From the NCBI GenBank assembly GCA_934130545.1, contig CAKOYD010000001.1:205064-269063 (forward strand): a stretch of 64,000 nucleotides of DNA, in the 5' to 3' direction. Of the stretch, positions 44,623 to 52,479 are shown one piece after another (the stretch's first letter is position 1; each line of letters starts with the position of its first letter). Below the pieces are notes generated by a model. The model did no database searches. It was given only the letters and a program-made list of their open reading frames with translations, and had not been told where the DNA came from. The position numbers and the translations under genes were made by a program. The stretch is from an uncultured Bacilli bacterium. Lineage in GTDB: Bacteria; Bacillota_I; Bacilli_A; RF39; UBA660.

Positions 44623-45477
44623 TTAATTATTTTCTTTTAATTGATTTATGTTTTCTTCCACTTTGGTTAAATAATTTTGGAATAATTCATCTTGATAATC
44701 TATTTTTTCAATATTATTCATTATATAATCAGTTATATATTTTCCTGATACTTTAACACTTGGTGTATCTTCATATTCTGTGCCATTAGGTACAAGAACT
44801 ATTTCAATAAATGCTTCTTCTTTTTCTTCTTGCAAATATTTTAACATAGTAAATGTTAAGTATTCAGCTTCTGGCATAGCAAAATATATATAACTTGGTG
44901 TTCTTACAGTATCTGTATTTTCGAATACATCTTGCCCATCATTATTTTTTACTGATAGTACTTTTAAGTTTTCCATATATTTACCATATACTACTTTACC
45001 ATCACCATTAGTCATTTTAACATAAACATCAACATAATTACCTGGCATGATTATATTACCATAGCTTTTTTCAACATCTGTTCTTACATATGATATAGTA
45101 TTATCTTTTTCGATGTCATATAGTACTGAGTCTGGTAATTCATCTTTCTTAATAACTTGAGCAGTATAGAATAAACTACCAGCTGGAATGATGGAATTAT
45201 AATTAGAATATTTTCCTTCAATATCGCTAAGATTTTTATAATATTCACCCGTTAGAAAGGCTTCTGGTAATTCCGTAGTACCAATCATTTCTCTGGTTAT
45301 TTTAGTTTTCGGTTGGATTGTTTCTTTAGCATAATATACCCTTACTAATTTAGTCTTTTCATTAATACGCATATTATATCCTACATATAATACCAATATA
45401 CATAGCAATACACCAATTATTGTAACAGTATTTTTATTTCCTAATATCTTTTTAATTTTTTTTGATAGATTATTCAT
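44623..45477 (-). CDS. CpaB/RcpC-like Tad pilus assembly protein, copy 1
   Basis: A membrane helix (NTVTIIGVLLCILVLYVGYN) is followed by a SAF-like domain (YYAKETIQPKTKITREMIG) and the CpaB core (TDVEKSYGNIIMPGNYVDVYV, VVYGKYMENLKVLSVKNNDG). It is the first gene of the locus and is closely related to the copy at 25254-26090. I chose the ATG at 45477, eight bases after GGAGG. Its leader holds two TATAAT-like boxes, divergent from the thioredoxin-like gene. Confidence 0.87.
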   Translation of the reverse strand: MNNLSKKIKKILGNKNTVTIIGVLLCILVLYVGYNMRINEKTKLVRVYYAKETIQPKTKITREMIGTTELPEAFLTGEYYKNLSDIEGKYSNYNSIIPAGSLFYTAQVIKKDELPDSVLYDIEKDNTISYVRTDVEKSYGNIIMPGNYVDVYVKMTNGDGKVVYGKYMENLKVLSVKNNDGQDVFENTDTVRTPSYIYFAMPEAEYLTFTMLKYLQEEKEEAFIEIVLVPNGTEYEDTPSVKVSGKYITDYIMNNIEKIDYQDELFQNYLTKVEENINQLKENN

Positions 45478-45542
45478 TTCAAATTCCTCCAATCCTATTA
45501 TAAGTAGATTATATCATTTTTTTTTGGTAAATAAAAGTTTTT

Positions 45543-45572
45543 TTTACAAATTTATTAATTATGTGATATTAT
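45543..45572 (+). promoter_or_regulatory. Promoter of the thioredoxin-like gene
   Basis: TTTACA (45543-45548) and TATTAT (45567-45572) are 18 bases apart on the plus strand, with AGGTG and the start codon close downstream. Confidence 0.6.
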
Positions 45573-45589
45573 TGTATATAGGTGATATT

Positions 45590-46021
45590 ATGAAGAAGAA
45601 TTTAATAATTATATGTACAGTTATATTAGTGATAATACTTGGTATTTTATTATTTGTTAATGGTAAGAGTAGCAAGTATGGATTGCTTGAGTTAAAATAT
45701 GATGATGTTATAGAGAAGTTTAATAATAAAGAAGACTTTGTTTTAGTAATTAGTCAAACTACTTGTGCTCATTGCATTAGTTATAAACCAGTTTTAAGAA
45801 GTGTATCCAAAAAGTATAAAATTAAGACATACTATATAGATGTTGACTTACTTAATGATAAAGAGACAGAAGAATTAAAGAAATATGTATCTTATTCTGA
45901 TACTCCTTCAACTTTATTTATTAAAGATGGTACAGAAAGTACAAGAGCTAATAGAATTGTTGGAGAAGCTACAGAAGAAAAGATTGTTAGTAAACTTAAA
46001 CAAAATAACTTTATAAAATAA
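45590..46021 (+). CDS. Membrane-anchored thioredoxin-like protein
   Basis: An N-terminal helix (LIIICTVILVIILGILLFV) anchors an extracytoplasmic thioredoxin fold with the CxxC site TTCAHCISYKPVL and the cis-proline loop SDTPSTLFI. It is a likely thiol oxidoreductase outside the membrane. I chose the ATG at 45590, after AGGTGATATT. It is divergent from the Tad/T4SS locus, whose exported proteins are cysteine-rich, so it may help their disulfide chemistry; that link is inferred. Confidence 0.85.
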   Translation: MKKNLIIICTVILVIILGILLFVNGKSSKYGLLELKYDDVIEKFNNKEDFVLVISQTTCAHCISYKPVLRSVSKKYKIKTYYIDVDLLNDKETEELKKYVSYSDTPSTLFIKDGTESTRANRIVGEATEEKIVSKLKQNNFIK

Positions 46022-46030
46022 GACATAATA

Positions 46031-46056
46031 AAAAGGCCATGTTCGTGGTCTTTTCT
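46031..46056. terminator. Terminator between the thioredoxin-like gene and mbl
   Basis: AAAAGGCCA (46031-46039) pairs with TGGTCTTTT (46046-46054) around TGTTCG, followed by CTTTT on the plus strand. The A-rich side can serve the convergent mbl gene. Confidence 0.8.
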
Positions 46057-46057
46057 T

Positions 46058-47047
46058 TTATCTATTTAACATATATAAATTATCTAGTAATACTCCGGTC
46101 CCTTCAGCAACACAAGTAAGTGGGCTTTCAGCAGTAAATACCGGCACTTTTAATTCTTGAGCTAGTAATTGGTTAAAGCCATCAACTAATGATCCACCAC
46201 CGGTTAAAACAATACCTTTATCAATAATATCTGCTGATAATTCCGGAGGAGTTTGTTCTAATATTCCTTTAGCGGCATGAATAATAGTATAAACGCTTTC
46301 CCTTAAACCTTCTTCTACTTCATCTGAAGTTAGGGTTATACTATGAGGAAGTCCGGTTACTAGGTCTCTACCACGTACTTCCATTTTTTCATTTCTATTG
46401 CCTGGAAATACTGTACCAATATTTATTTTTATTTCTTCAGCAGTTCTTTCTCCTACTAATAGTTTATATTTATCTTTAATATATTTTATTATATCATTAT
46501 CAAATGCATTACCAGCTATTCTAATGGAAGCACTATTTACAATACCTCCTAAAGATAATATAGCAATATCAGTTGTTCCACCACCAATATCAATAACCAT
46601 ATTACCACTTGGTTTGGAGATATCCATACCTGCTCCAATAGCGGCTACTTTAGGTTCTTCTTCTAGGAATACTTTTTTAGCACCGGTTCTTTCAGCGGCT
46701 TCTTTAATAGCATTTTTTTCTACTTGGGTAATATTTGATGGACAGCATATTAATATTCTTGGTCTTGAAAAGAAACTTTTTCCATTTACTTTTTTTATAA
46801 AATAGTTTAGCATAACGTCCGTTGTTTCAAAGTCTGCTATTACGCCGTCTTTCATTGGTTTAATAGCTTTTACTTTACCTGGTGTTCGGCCAAGCATTTC
46901 TCTAGCTTCACTTCCAACTGCTAATACTTTTTTAGTATCTGAATCCATAGCAACGACTGATGGCTCATTTAATACTATGCCTTGCCCTTTTATATAAATT
47001 AATACGTTTGCTGTTCCCAAATCAATACCAATATCCTTGTTGAACAT
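46058..47047 (-). CDS. mbl: Rod-shape determining actin homologue Mbl/MreB
   Basis: The start MFNKDIGIDLGTANVLIY, the phosphate loops (DIGGGTTDIAILSLG), ICCPSNITQVEKNAI and LTGGGSLVDGFNQL mark a bacterial actin. The first 100 residues follow B. subtilis Mbl closely (GKVLAVG-like and GRTPG motifs). It guides lateral wall synthesis. I chose the ATG at 47047, after AAGGAAGGTG. In B. subtilis mbl follows spoIIID in the spoIID-spoIIQ neighbourhood; here spoIIQ is directly upstream and spoIIID is absent. Confidence 0.94.
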   Translation of the reverse strand: MFNKDIGIDLGTANVLIYIKGQGIVLNEPSVVAMDSDTKKVLAVGSEAREMLGRTPGKVKAIKPMKDGVIADFETTDVMLNYFIKKVNGKSFFSRPRILICCPSNITQVEKNAIKEAAERTGAKKVFLEEEPKVAAIGAGMDISKPSGNMVIDIGGGTTDIAILSLGGIVNSASIRIAGNAFDNDIIKYIKDKYKLLVGERTAEEIKINIGTVFPGNRNEKMEVRGRDLVTGLPHSITLTSDEVEEGLRESVYTIIHAAKGILEQTPPELSADIIDKGIVLTGGGSLVDGFNQLLAQELKVPVFTAESPLTCVAEGTGVLLDNLYMLNR

Positions 47048-47145
47048 AATATCACCTTCCTTCGTATATTTTACCATATTTTGTTAATTTTTCCTATTAA
47101 ATCTAGCGTTTTTATAAATATTTATTTATTGTGCCAAGTCATTAT

Positions 47146-47168
47146 ATTAAAAAAGGCAGATAATGCCT
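47146..47168 (-). terminator. Terminator of the SpoIIQ-like gene
   Basis: AGGCA (47154-47158) pairs with TGCCT (47164-47168) and is followed by TTTTTT on the minus strand, overlapping the stop codon at 47167. Confidence 0.75.
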
Positions 47169-47805
47169 ATAAATCTCCTAATAATTTATTATAATAGTCT
47201 TCTGGGTTAACTACCATTCCTTTATGATATAGTTCAAAATGTAAATGATTAGTTAGAGAAGTATTAATATTAGAAGTTCCACTTTTAGCAATTATTTGTC
47301 CTTGAACAACTTTATCATCTACTTTAACTGAGACATCTTTTAAACTTTGATAGATACTTATTAAATCATTAGTATGCCTTATTTCAACAATAACTCCTAG
47401 AATGTCATTCTCTTCAACTTTAATAACAGTACCATCTAAGATAGATACAACATCAAATTCACTATCCATAGCATAATCTACGCCAGAGTTTTGCATATAA
47501 GTATTTTCATAATAAAGAATAGAGTTTTGTTGACTTTCAGCATCTGCCTGATAATTATAAAAGTTATTAACTATTTTTACATCATTATTAGTATATGGTT
47601 TAATTATGCTAGTACTAGTACTAATAACAGGTATTACGGTATCAACACCGGTTATTTCATTATCAACATATTTTACTTCATTTTTATTACTATCCATATT
47701 TTTAGTAAAGATATTTTTAACTAAGTACATACTAAATATTGAGATAACAATAGCTACACTATATATTGCAGGAACTACAAAACTTTTTAATTTTCTTTTT
47801 ATCAT
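47167..47805 (-). CDS. spoIIQ: SpoIIQ-like membrane-anchored M23-fold protein
   Basis: An N-terminal helix (FVVPAIYSVAIVISIFSMYLV) is followed by a linker and an M23 (LytM) fold: NSGVDYAMDSEFDVVSILDG, VIVEIRHTNDLISIYQSL, VVQGQIIAKSGTS and HLHFELYHKG. The first metal histidine of active M23 enzymes (HxGxD) is replaced by Asn-Ser-Gly, as in B. subtilis SpoIIQ, so it is likely non-catalytic and structural: SpoIIQ links the forespore to SpoIIIAH in the mother cell. It lies downstream of spoIID. I chose the ATG at 47805. Confidence 0.82.
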   Translation of the reverse strand: MIKRKLKSFVVPAIYSVAIVISIFSMYLVKNIFTKNMDSNKNEVKYVDNEITGVDTVIPVISTSTSIIKPYTNNDVKIVNNFYNYQADAESQQNSILYYENTYMQNSGVDYAMDSEFDVVSILDGTVIKVEENDILGVIVEIRHTNDLISIYQSLKDVSVKVDDKVVQGQIIAKSGTSNINTSLTNHLHFELYHKGMVVNPEDYYNKLLGDL

Positions 47806-47859
47806 TTCTTTCACCTCTATTTTAAGTTTTTACTAAAATAGAGAAATTATACTATTTTT

Positions 47860-48786
47860 TTAATTATTATATTTTTTTATAGTAGTATTTTGATAATAAT
47901 GACTTAAAATATCTTTATAACTATAGCCTTCTTTAGCCATACCTAATGCACCATATTGACTCATACCAACACCATGACCATATCCTTTCATATCGATAAA
48001 TACATTAGTACCTATTTGAGTAATAATAAAGTCAGTTGAGCGTAGGGATAAGCTATTATATAAGTCTTTACCGGTAAACTTTTGATTATTTATTTTTAGT
48101 TCTAGTACTCTATTGGTAGGACTTCTTTTAATTATTTCTACTTTTAATTCTTTATTATATTTTAGATTTAATTTTTCATAAAATTTATTTAATGGAATTA
48201 TGGTAGTAGTAGAAAAAGCACTTGATTCTTTTTCATCCCATTTACTTTCAACGCTTTTTAGATATGGAAGATTAAGGTTAAAAACTAAGTCAGCATCTTC
48301 AGTATAACCATTACTAGTTGAGAAGAATAATGCGTCGATTACTTTATCGTCATATGTTAAGCATTCATCAATTGTTTCATTAACTGCACTTCTTAATTTA
48401 TTAATATTTACAACATAGTTATTACCCCAAGCTTCTTTTAGATAGTCTTCATCTAAATATACTTGATTCATTATACTATCTACAACATCATAGTCTTTAT
48501 CTTTATTATATTCAATTCTTTTAATAGCATACGATCTAGAGGCAACGGCTTGAGCTTTTAGAGCTTCTTTTTCAAAATAGATAGGCATTTCACCCGCTAG
48601 AACTCCAACAATATATGACTCTAGGGGAATGGTTTCAATAGTATCAGTTTTTAGTCTTTTAACTCTAATAGTGGTATTATTAATATAATTTAATTCTATT
48701 TCTTCTACTTTATTTAGATTATATATAGCAATAATAAAAAAAGGGATAATTATAATTATTAGGGTGAAGAATATTATTTTTTTCAC
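47860..48786 (-). CDS. spoIID: Stage II sporulation protein D, lytic transglycosylase
   Basis: One N-terminal membrane helix is followed by a SpoIID domain with the catalytic glutamate in GVLAGEMPIYFEKEALKAQA, the zinc-region block FFSTSNGYTEDADLVF, and the C-terminal motif GYGHGVGMSQYGALGMA. It cuts glycan strands during septal thinning and engulfment. The length of 308 aa is close to the norm. It lies between ywzB/rpiB and spoIIQ, downstream of murA, in the B. subtilis-like order. Confidence 0.93.
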   Translation of the reverse strand: MKKIIFFTLIIIIIPFFIIAIYNLNKVEEIELNYINNTTIRVKRLKTDTIETIPLESYIVGVLAGEMPIYFEKEALKAQAVASRSYAIKRIEYNKDKDYDVVDSIMNQVYLDEDYLKEAWGNNYVVNINKLRSAVNETIDECLTYDDKVIDALFFSTSNGYTEDADLVFNLNLPYLKSVESKWDEKESSAFSTTTIIPLNKFYEKLNLKYNKELKVEIIKRSPTNRVLELKINNQKFTGKDLYNSLSLRSTDFIITQIGTNVFIDMKGYGHGVGMSQYGALGMAKEGYSYKDILSHYYQNTTIKKYNN

Positions 48787-48856
48787 GATATCACTTCCTA
48801 ATAATATTTTATTCCTTATATTAATATATTTTTGTTATTATTTGTCGAATAGTTTA

Positions 48857-49045
48857 TTATCCTAAGATATGTAGAAAGTCATAGAGAAATTCTACTAAGA
48901 GATAGGAGATAATAAGTATTAACATAATATAAAATATTCTAGCTTGTAAAACTTTATTTTTTTTAAATATACCACTAATATTTAGACTATCAGAGGTCCA
49001 TACAGTTAGTGGTATTATCATTAAGTAAAGTATTAATTTAGCCAT
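48857..49045 (-). CDS. DUF1146 (YwzB-like) small membrane protein
   Basis: The 62-aa protein has two membrane helices around a conserved middle (SLNISGIFKKNKVLQARIFYIML), with the KxxQAR motif typical of DUF1146. B. subtilis ywzB of this family lies next to murAA-spoIID; here it is between rpiB and spoIID. It overlaps rpiB by 8 bases. Function unknown. Confidence 0.75.
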   Translation of the reverse strand: MAKLILYLMIIPLTVWTSDSLNISGIFKKNKVLQARIFYIMLILIISYLLVEFLYDFLHILG

Positions 49046-49481
49046 TATTTTCGATATCCTTTATTTTATTATTTCTATTTATATATCGATCAATATTAGA
49101 AAATGGGGTACTAACAAATTTATCGATAATACTTAGCATTAAGTCTTTATCTGTTTCTTCAGATATGGCTATTACATTAGCATTATTATGGGCTTTAGAT
49201 AAAACTGCTTCACTTTCTTTACTAACTTTAGCACAATATATTCCTTTCATTTTATTTAAAGCAATACTCATACCAATACCTGTACCACAGATAGCAATAC
49301 CTAAGTCTACTTCTTTGTTTAATACTCCTTTACCTAATTTATAAGCATAATCAGGAAAATCAACAGCATCTTTAGTGTCAGTTCCATAATTAACTACGCC
49401 ATAACCTTTTTCAATAAGATACTTTGAAATTATTTCTTTAGCATCTACACCACGATGGTCATTAGCTATTCCTATTCTCAT
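49038..49481 (-). CDS. rpiB: Ribose-5-phosphate isomerase B
   Basis: The family marks are IGIANDHRGVDAKE, the catalytic cysteine region IAICGTGIGMSIALNKMKG, and SKAHNNANVIAIS. It interconverts ribose-5-phosphate and ribulose-5-phosphate, feeding the phosphoketolase and pentose routes. The 147-aa length is normal. In B. subtilis the homologue YwlF lies in the same neighbourhood. Confidence 0.95.
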   Translation of the reverse strand: MRIGIANDHRGVDAKEIISKYLIEKGYGVVNYGTDTKDAVDFPDYAYKLGKGVLNKEVDLGIAICGTGIGMSIALNKMKGIYCAKVSKESEAVLSKAHNNANVIAISEETDKDLMLSIIDKFVSTPFSNIDRYINRNNKIKDIENNG

Positions 49482-49575
49482 TTATATCATCTTCTTTCTA
49501 ATTTTATTCTATCAAACATTATAATTATTGTCTACTTACTTGGCCTTAGATATTTAATTTTATTTTATATGTAAA

Positions 49576-49602
49576 GAAAAAAACTACTAATAAATAGTAG
49601 TT
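49576..49602 (-). terminator. Terminator of rpmE
   Basis: AACTACTA (49582-49589) and TAGTAGTT (49595-49602) pair, followed by TTTTTTC on the minus strand, overlapping the rpmE stop codon. Confidence 0.85.
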
Positions 49603-49813
49603 AAGCATTTTTCTTGTCAAATCCATATTTTTTATTAAATTTATCTACTTGACCCTTTCTACTTGATGTACTTTGTGTACCTGTATAGAATGGGTGGCAT
49701 TTAGAACAAACTTCAACGTTTATTTCACTTTTTGTAGATTTAGTTTTAAATGTATTACCACAAGCACATGTTACTGTTGCTTCTACATAATTTGGATGAA
49801 TATTTTTCTTCAT
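49601..49813 (-). CDS. rpmE: 50S ribosomal protein L31 (zinc-binding type)
   Basis: The protein [21 protein letters not shown] has the C-x-C pair and the later [12 protein letters not shown], the four cysteines of the zinc-containing L31 form. It ends [14 protein letters not shown], as usual. I chose the ATG at 49813, after GGAAGGAGAG, over the upstream 49846 start. The leader contains a palindrome and a good promoter; L31 autoregulation is likely. Confidence 0.95.
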   Translation of the reverse strand: MKKNIHPNYVEATVTCACGNTFKTKSTKSEINVEVCSKCHPFYTGTQSTSSRKGQVDKFNKKYGFDKKNA

Positions 49814-49832
49814 TATTTTCTCTCCTTCCGCC

Positions 49833-49846
49833 ATGACAAATGTCAT
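49833..49846 (-). promoter_or_regulatory. Palindromic hairpin in the rpmE leader
   Basis: ATGACA-AA-TGTCAT is a perfect inverted repeat immediately upstream of the rpmE ribosome binding site. Position and form fit an L31-binding leader element or an operator. No zinc-regulator consensus is evident. Confidence 0.5.
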
Positions 49847-49867
49847 AGTAATTTAAATACAATTGGT

Positions 49868-49896
49868 ATTATATCAGTAATTTTTGATTTTTTCAA
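49868..49896 (-). promoter_or_regulatory. SigA-type promoter of rpmE
   Basis: TTGAAA (49891-49896) and TATAAT (49868-49873) are 17 bases apart on the minus strand. The -35 box lies inside the 3' end of the SGNH-like gene. Confidence 0.8.
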
Positions 49897-50539
49897 CTAT
49901 TATTTTATAAATTTGCTGATATCCTAACTTATTTGGATATATTTTATTATCATTTTGGAAGTATATTTTATCATTTAGGATACTATTTAGTGGTATATAA
50001 GTGTATCCTTCTTTAAGGCAGAGATTTTTTAATTTTATATTAGCATAGTTAAATATATCTTGATTATCATTGGTAATATTATAGTATCCTAAGACAAAGA
50101 CTTGTTTGTGGTTATATTTATTTATTTCATGAAATAGTTTTGACATATCTTCCATCATTTCATCTATATAAGAATAAATATTATCAGTATTAATAGTTAA
50201 TTTATAATATAATTCATTCATACCTATAGACAGGGTTATAATATCTGATTCTTTTAATAGTTTGTGGATAGATAATGGTTTATCGTTAACTATTTCTTCT
50301 TCATTATATTCAATTATCCTTAGTAAGTCAGTTATTCGATAATCATTATTTGTATAAGTAGTATTATATGATGATAACTTATTTTTGCTTTCTAAATATT
50401 CTTTTACATAGTAAGTATAAGTATTATCTTTAGATAATCCATCACCAATAGATAGATAAGATAATTTATTATTAATAGTTAATTTAAAGATAAGAAAGCA
50501 TGATAGAAAAAGAACTAATATAAATATTATTTTTTTCAT
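49874..50539 (-). CDS. SGNH-hydrolase-like exported protein with lost catalytic residues
   Basis: A membrane helix (FILVLFLSCFLIFKLTI) is followed by an SGNH-like fold. Block I reads SIGDGLSKD, where the nucleophile Ser of GDSL is Gly. Block III reads LSIGMNELYYKL (family GxND). Block V reads NKIYPNKLGYQQI, where the His before PN is Tyr. Two of the four key positions are therefore changed, and a hydrolase activity is doubtful. It lies between murA and rpmE on the same strand. A binding or scaffolding role in the envelope is possible. Confidence 0.7.
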   Translation of the reverse strand: MKKIIFILVLFLSCFLIFKLTINNKLSYLSIGDGLSKDNTYTYYVKEYLESKNKLSSYNTTYTNNDYRITDLLRIIEYNEEEIVNDKPLSIHKLLKESDIITLSIGMNELYYKLTINTDNIYSYIDEMMEDMSKLFHEINKYNHKQVFVLGYYNITNDNQDIFNYANIKLKNLCLKEGYTYIPLNSILNDKIYFQNDNKIYPNKLGYQQIYKIIVEKIKNY

Positions 50540-50567
50540 AGGAATGTCTCCTTATATTTAAATATAT

Positions 50568-51821
50568 TTATATTAGTTCTATTTTAGCACCTACGGATTT
50601 TAACTTTTCGACTATTTTATCATAACCTCTTAAGATATAGTTAATATTATCAATTGTTGTTGTGCCTTCGGCGATTAGGGCGGCAACTAGTAGTGAGGCG
50701 CCTCCTCTTAAGTCAGTTGAGCAAACATCAGCGCCATGTAATTTAGTTATACCATATATTTTGGCTTGTTTGTTATCACTAGATACTTTGGCTTTTAGGC
50801 CCATTTTTTCTAATTCTTTAATATTTTGGAATCGATTTTCATAAATAGTTTCTTCGACTGTTGAACAGCCTTGACATGTTGATAGATATGGAGCCATTAT
50901 TTGTTGTAAATCAGTTGGGAAGCCTGGATAAACTAAAGTTGTAATATCAATTTTTTTATGTTTAGTTATGTTATTTATTTGAACATAATCAGGTCCTATT
51001 TCCATATCAACACCAGACTCTTTTAATTTAGAAGTTAATGATTCTAAATGACTCGGAATTAGTTTTGATACTTTTAGATTTTCTCCTATTAGGCTAGCAA
51101 TAATTATATATGTACCGGCTTCAATACGATCAGGAATTACTTCGTGATAGGCTTTATGGAGTTTGTTTACTCCTTCTATTTGGATAATACTTGTTCCAGC
51201 ACCAGTTATTTTAGCACCCATATTATTTAAGAATGTTGCAATATTACTTATTTCAGGTTCTTTAGCAGCATTTTCAATAGTAGTTGTACCTTTGGCTTTA
51301 ACAGCTGCTAACATAATATTAATAGTGGCTCCAACACTTGGAAAATCTAAGTATATTTTATTACCTTTTAATTCTTTAGCTTCAATTAAAAAATAATCAT
51401 CTTTTTCTTCAACAGTAGCTCCTAATAATTCAAATCCTTTTAAATGTAGATTAATAGGTCTTTCTCCTATTGAACATCCTCCGGGAAAATACATTTCTAC
51501 TTTCTTAAACTTTCCTAATAAAGCACCCATAAAATAATATGAAGCACGTAGTTTTTTAGATAGTTCTCTTGTTATTTCTTTATTAATAATACTTGCTGAA
51601 TCTATTTTTACTGTTTCATTTTCTCTATTTATTTTAGCATTTAGATGAAGTAAGATGCTTTCTAAATCATCAATATCTGATATATTAGGGACATTATTTA
51701 TTACTACTTCTTCATCACATAATATGGCTGCGGGTATTAATGCTACTGCACTATTTTTAGCACCACTTATGTTTATTTCTCCTGTTAATTTATGTCCACC
51801 TTCTATTTTTATTCTAGGCAT
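50568..51821 (-). CDS. murA: UDP-N-acetylglucosamine 1-carboxyvinyltransferase
   Basis: MurA catalyses the first committed step of peptidoglycan synthesis in the cytoplasm. Visible are the N-terminal GEINISGAKNSAVALIPA, the active-site cysteine loop PGGCSIGERPINLHLKGFE (Cys as in E. coli Cys115), PDRIEAGTYI, and the C-terminal DLRGGASLLVAALIAEG. The 417-aa length is normal. It is first in the minus-strand run toward spoIID, as in B. subtilis murAA-spoIID. Confidence 0.96.
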   Translation of the reverse strand: MPRIKIEGGHKLTGEINISGAKNSAVALIPAAILCDEEVVINNVPNISDIDDLESILLHLNAKINRENETVKIDSASIINKEITRELSKKLRASYYFMGALLGKFKKVEMYFPGGCSIGERPINLHLKGFELLGATVEEKDDYFLIEAKELKGNKIYLDFPSVGATINIMLAAVKAKGTTTIENAAKEPEISNIATFLNNMGAKITGAGTSIIQIEGVNKLHKAYHEVIPDRIEAGTYIIIASLIGENLKVSKLIPSHLESLTSKLKESGVDMEIGPDYVQINNITKHKKIDITTLVYPGFPTDLQQIMAPYLSTCQGCSTVEETIYENRFQNIKELEKMGLKAKVSSDNKQAKIYGITKLHGADVCSTDLRGGASLLVAALIAEGTTTIDNINYILRGYDKIVEKLKSVGAKIELI

Positions 51822-51870
51822 AACTACCTCCTACCATAGTCTATGTATAATTACTAGTTTGGTTAATTTT

Positions 51871-51900
51871 ATATTAATCTATAAATAGGTAGTTTGTCAA
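51871..51900 (-). promoter_or_regulatory. Promoter of murA
   Basis: On the minus strand TTGACA (51895-51900) is followed after 18 bases by TAATAT (51871-51876), about 50 bases upstream of the murA start codon. Confidence 0.65.
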
Positions 51901-51907
51901 TTTTTTT

Positions 51908-52441
51908 CTATATTAAATAATAAATTCCTAGAATAATTAGTAATATTCCTCCTGCCATTGTGGCATAATGACCAAATTTTTCACTTAAAATATTACCTAG
52001 TTTTAGTCCTAGATAGGTAAATGTAAAACTAGATATAGCAAATATTGTTGATACTTGAAGATAGTTATTATTAATGGCATTTAAGCCTATTCCGGTGGTT
52101 AGGCTATCAAGACTTACAGATAAGCCAAAAGTTAGATATCCTACTATTCCTACTAAGAATGTTGCTTTTTCTTCTTTAAATGAGGACATAATTAAGTTTA
52201 CACCAATTAAGACAAATATTAAGGCTACTAGGATATTAAAGTTAATAATTATATACTTTTCAATAACACTTCCAAAAAATAGTCCTATTAGGGGCATAAT
52301 AAAATGGTAAGCTCCTACTATTAAGGATAAAGTTAGTTTTTGGCGTTTATTTAAATTTATCGTGCCATACGCTAATGATAAAGAAAAGGCATCCATACTT
52401 AGACTGATTCCTACTAATATAGTTGTTAATACGGGTTTCAT
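51908..52441 (-). CDS. mntP: MntP/YtaF-family membrane protein, putative manganese exporter
   Basis: Six hydrophobic helices in a two-fold pseudo-repeat carry the motifs GISLSMDAFSLSLAYG and GLSVSLDSLTTGIGLN, with the paired Asp residues typical of MntP. The family exports Mn2+; YtaF-type relatives are linked to sporulation. B. subtilis ywlD (mntP) lies in the same spoIIR-rpiB neighbourhood. The 177-aa length is normal. The metal is inferred from the family. Confidence 0.87.
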   Translation of the reverse strand: MKPVLTTILVGISLSMDAFSLSLAYGTINLNKRQKLTLSLIVGAYHFIMPLIGLFFGSVIEKYIIINFNILVALIFVLIGVNLIMSSFKEEKATFLVGIVGYLTFGLSVSLDSLTTGIGLNAINNNYLQVSTIFAISSFTFTYLGLKLGNILSEKFGHYATMAGGILLIILGIYYLI

Positions 52442-52479
52442 TCCATCACCTTAATACATTTTATTAAGGTTAATTTATT

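Noticed and set aside
24729..45477. The whole locus is an integrative conjugative element
   Set aside because: No relaxase, integrase, replication gene or flanking tRNA/att repeat is visible, and half of the genes are Tad pilus genes.
47491..47836. Overlapping plus-strand frames inside the SpoIIQ-like gene
   Set aside because: They are antisense to a protein with a clear M23 fold and have no start signals of their own.
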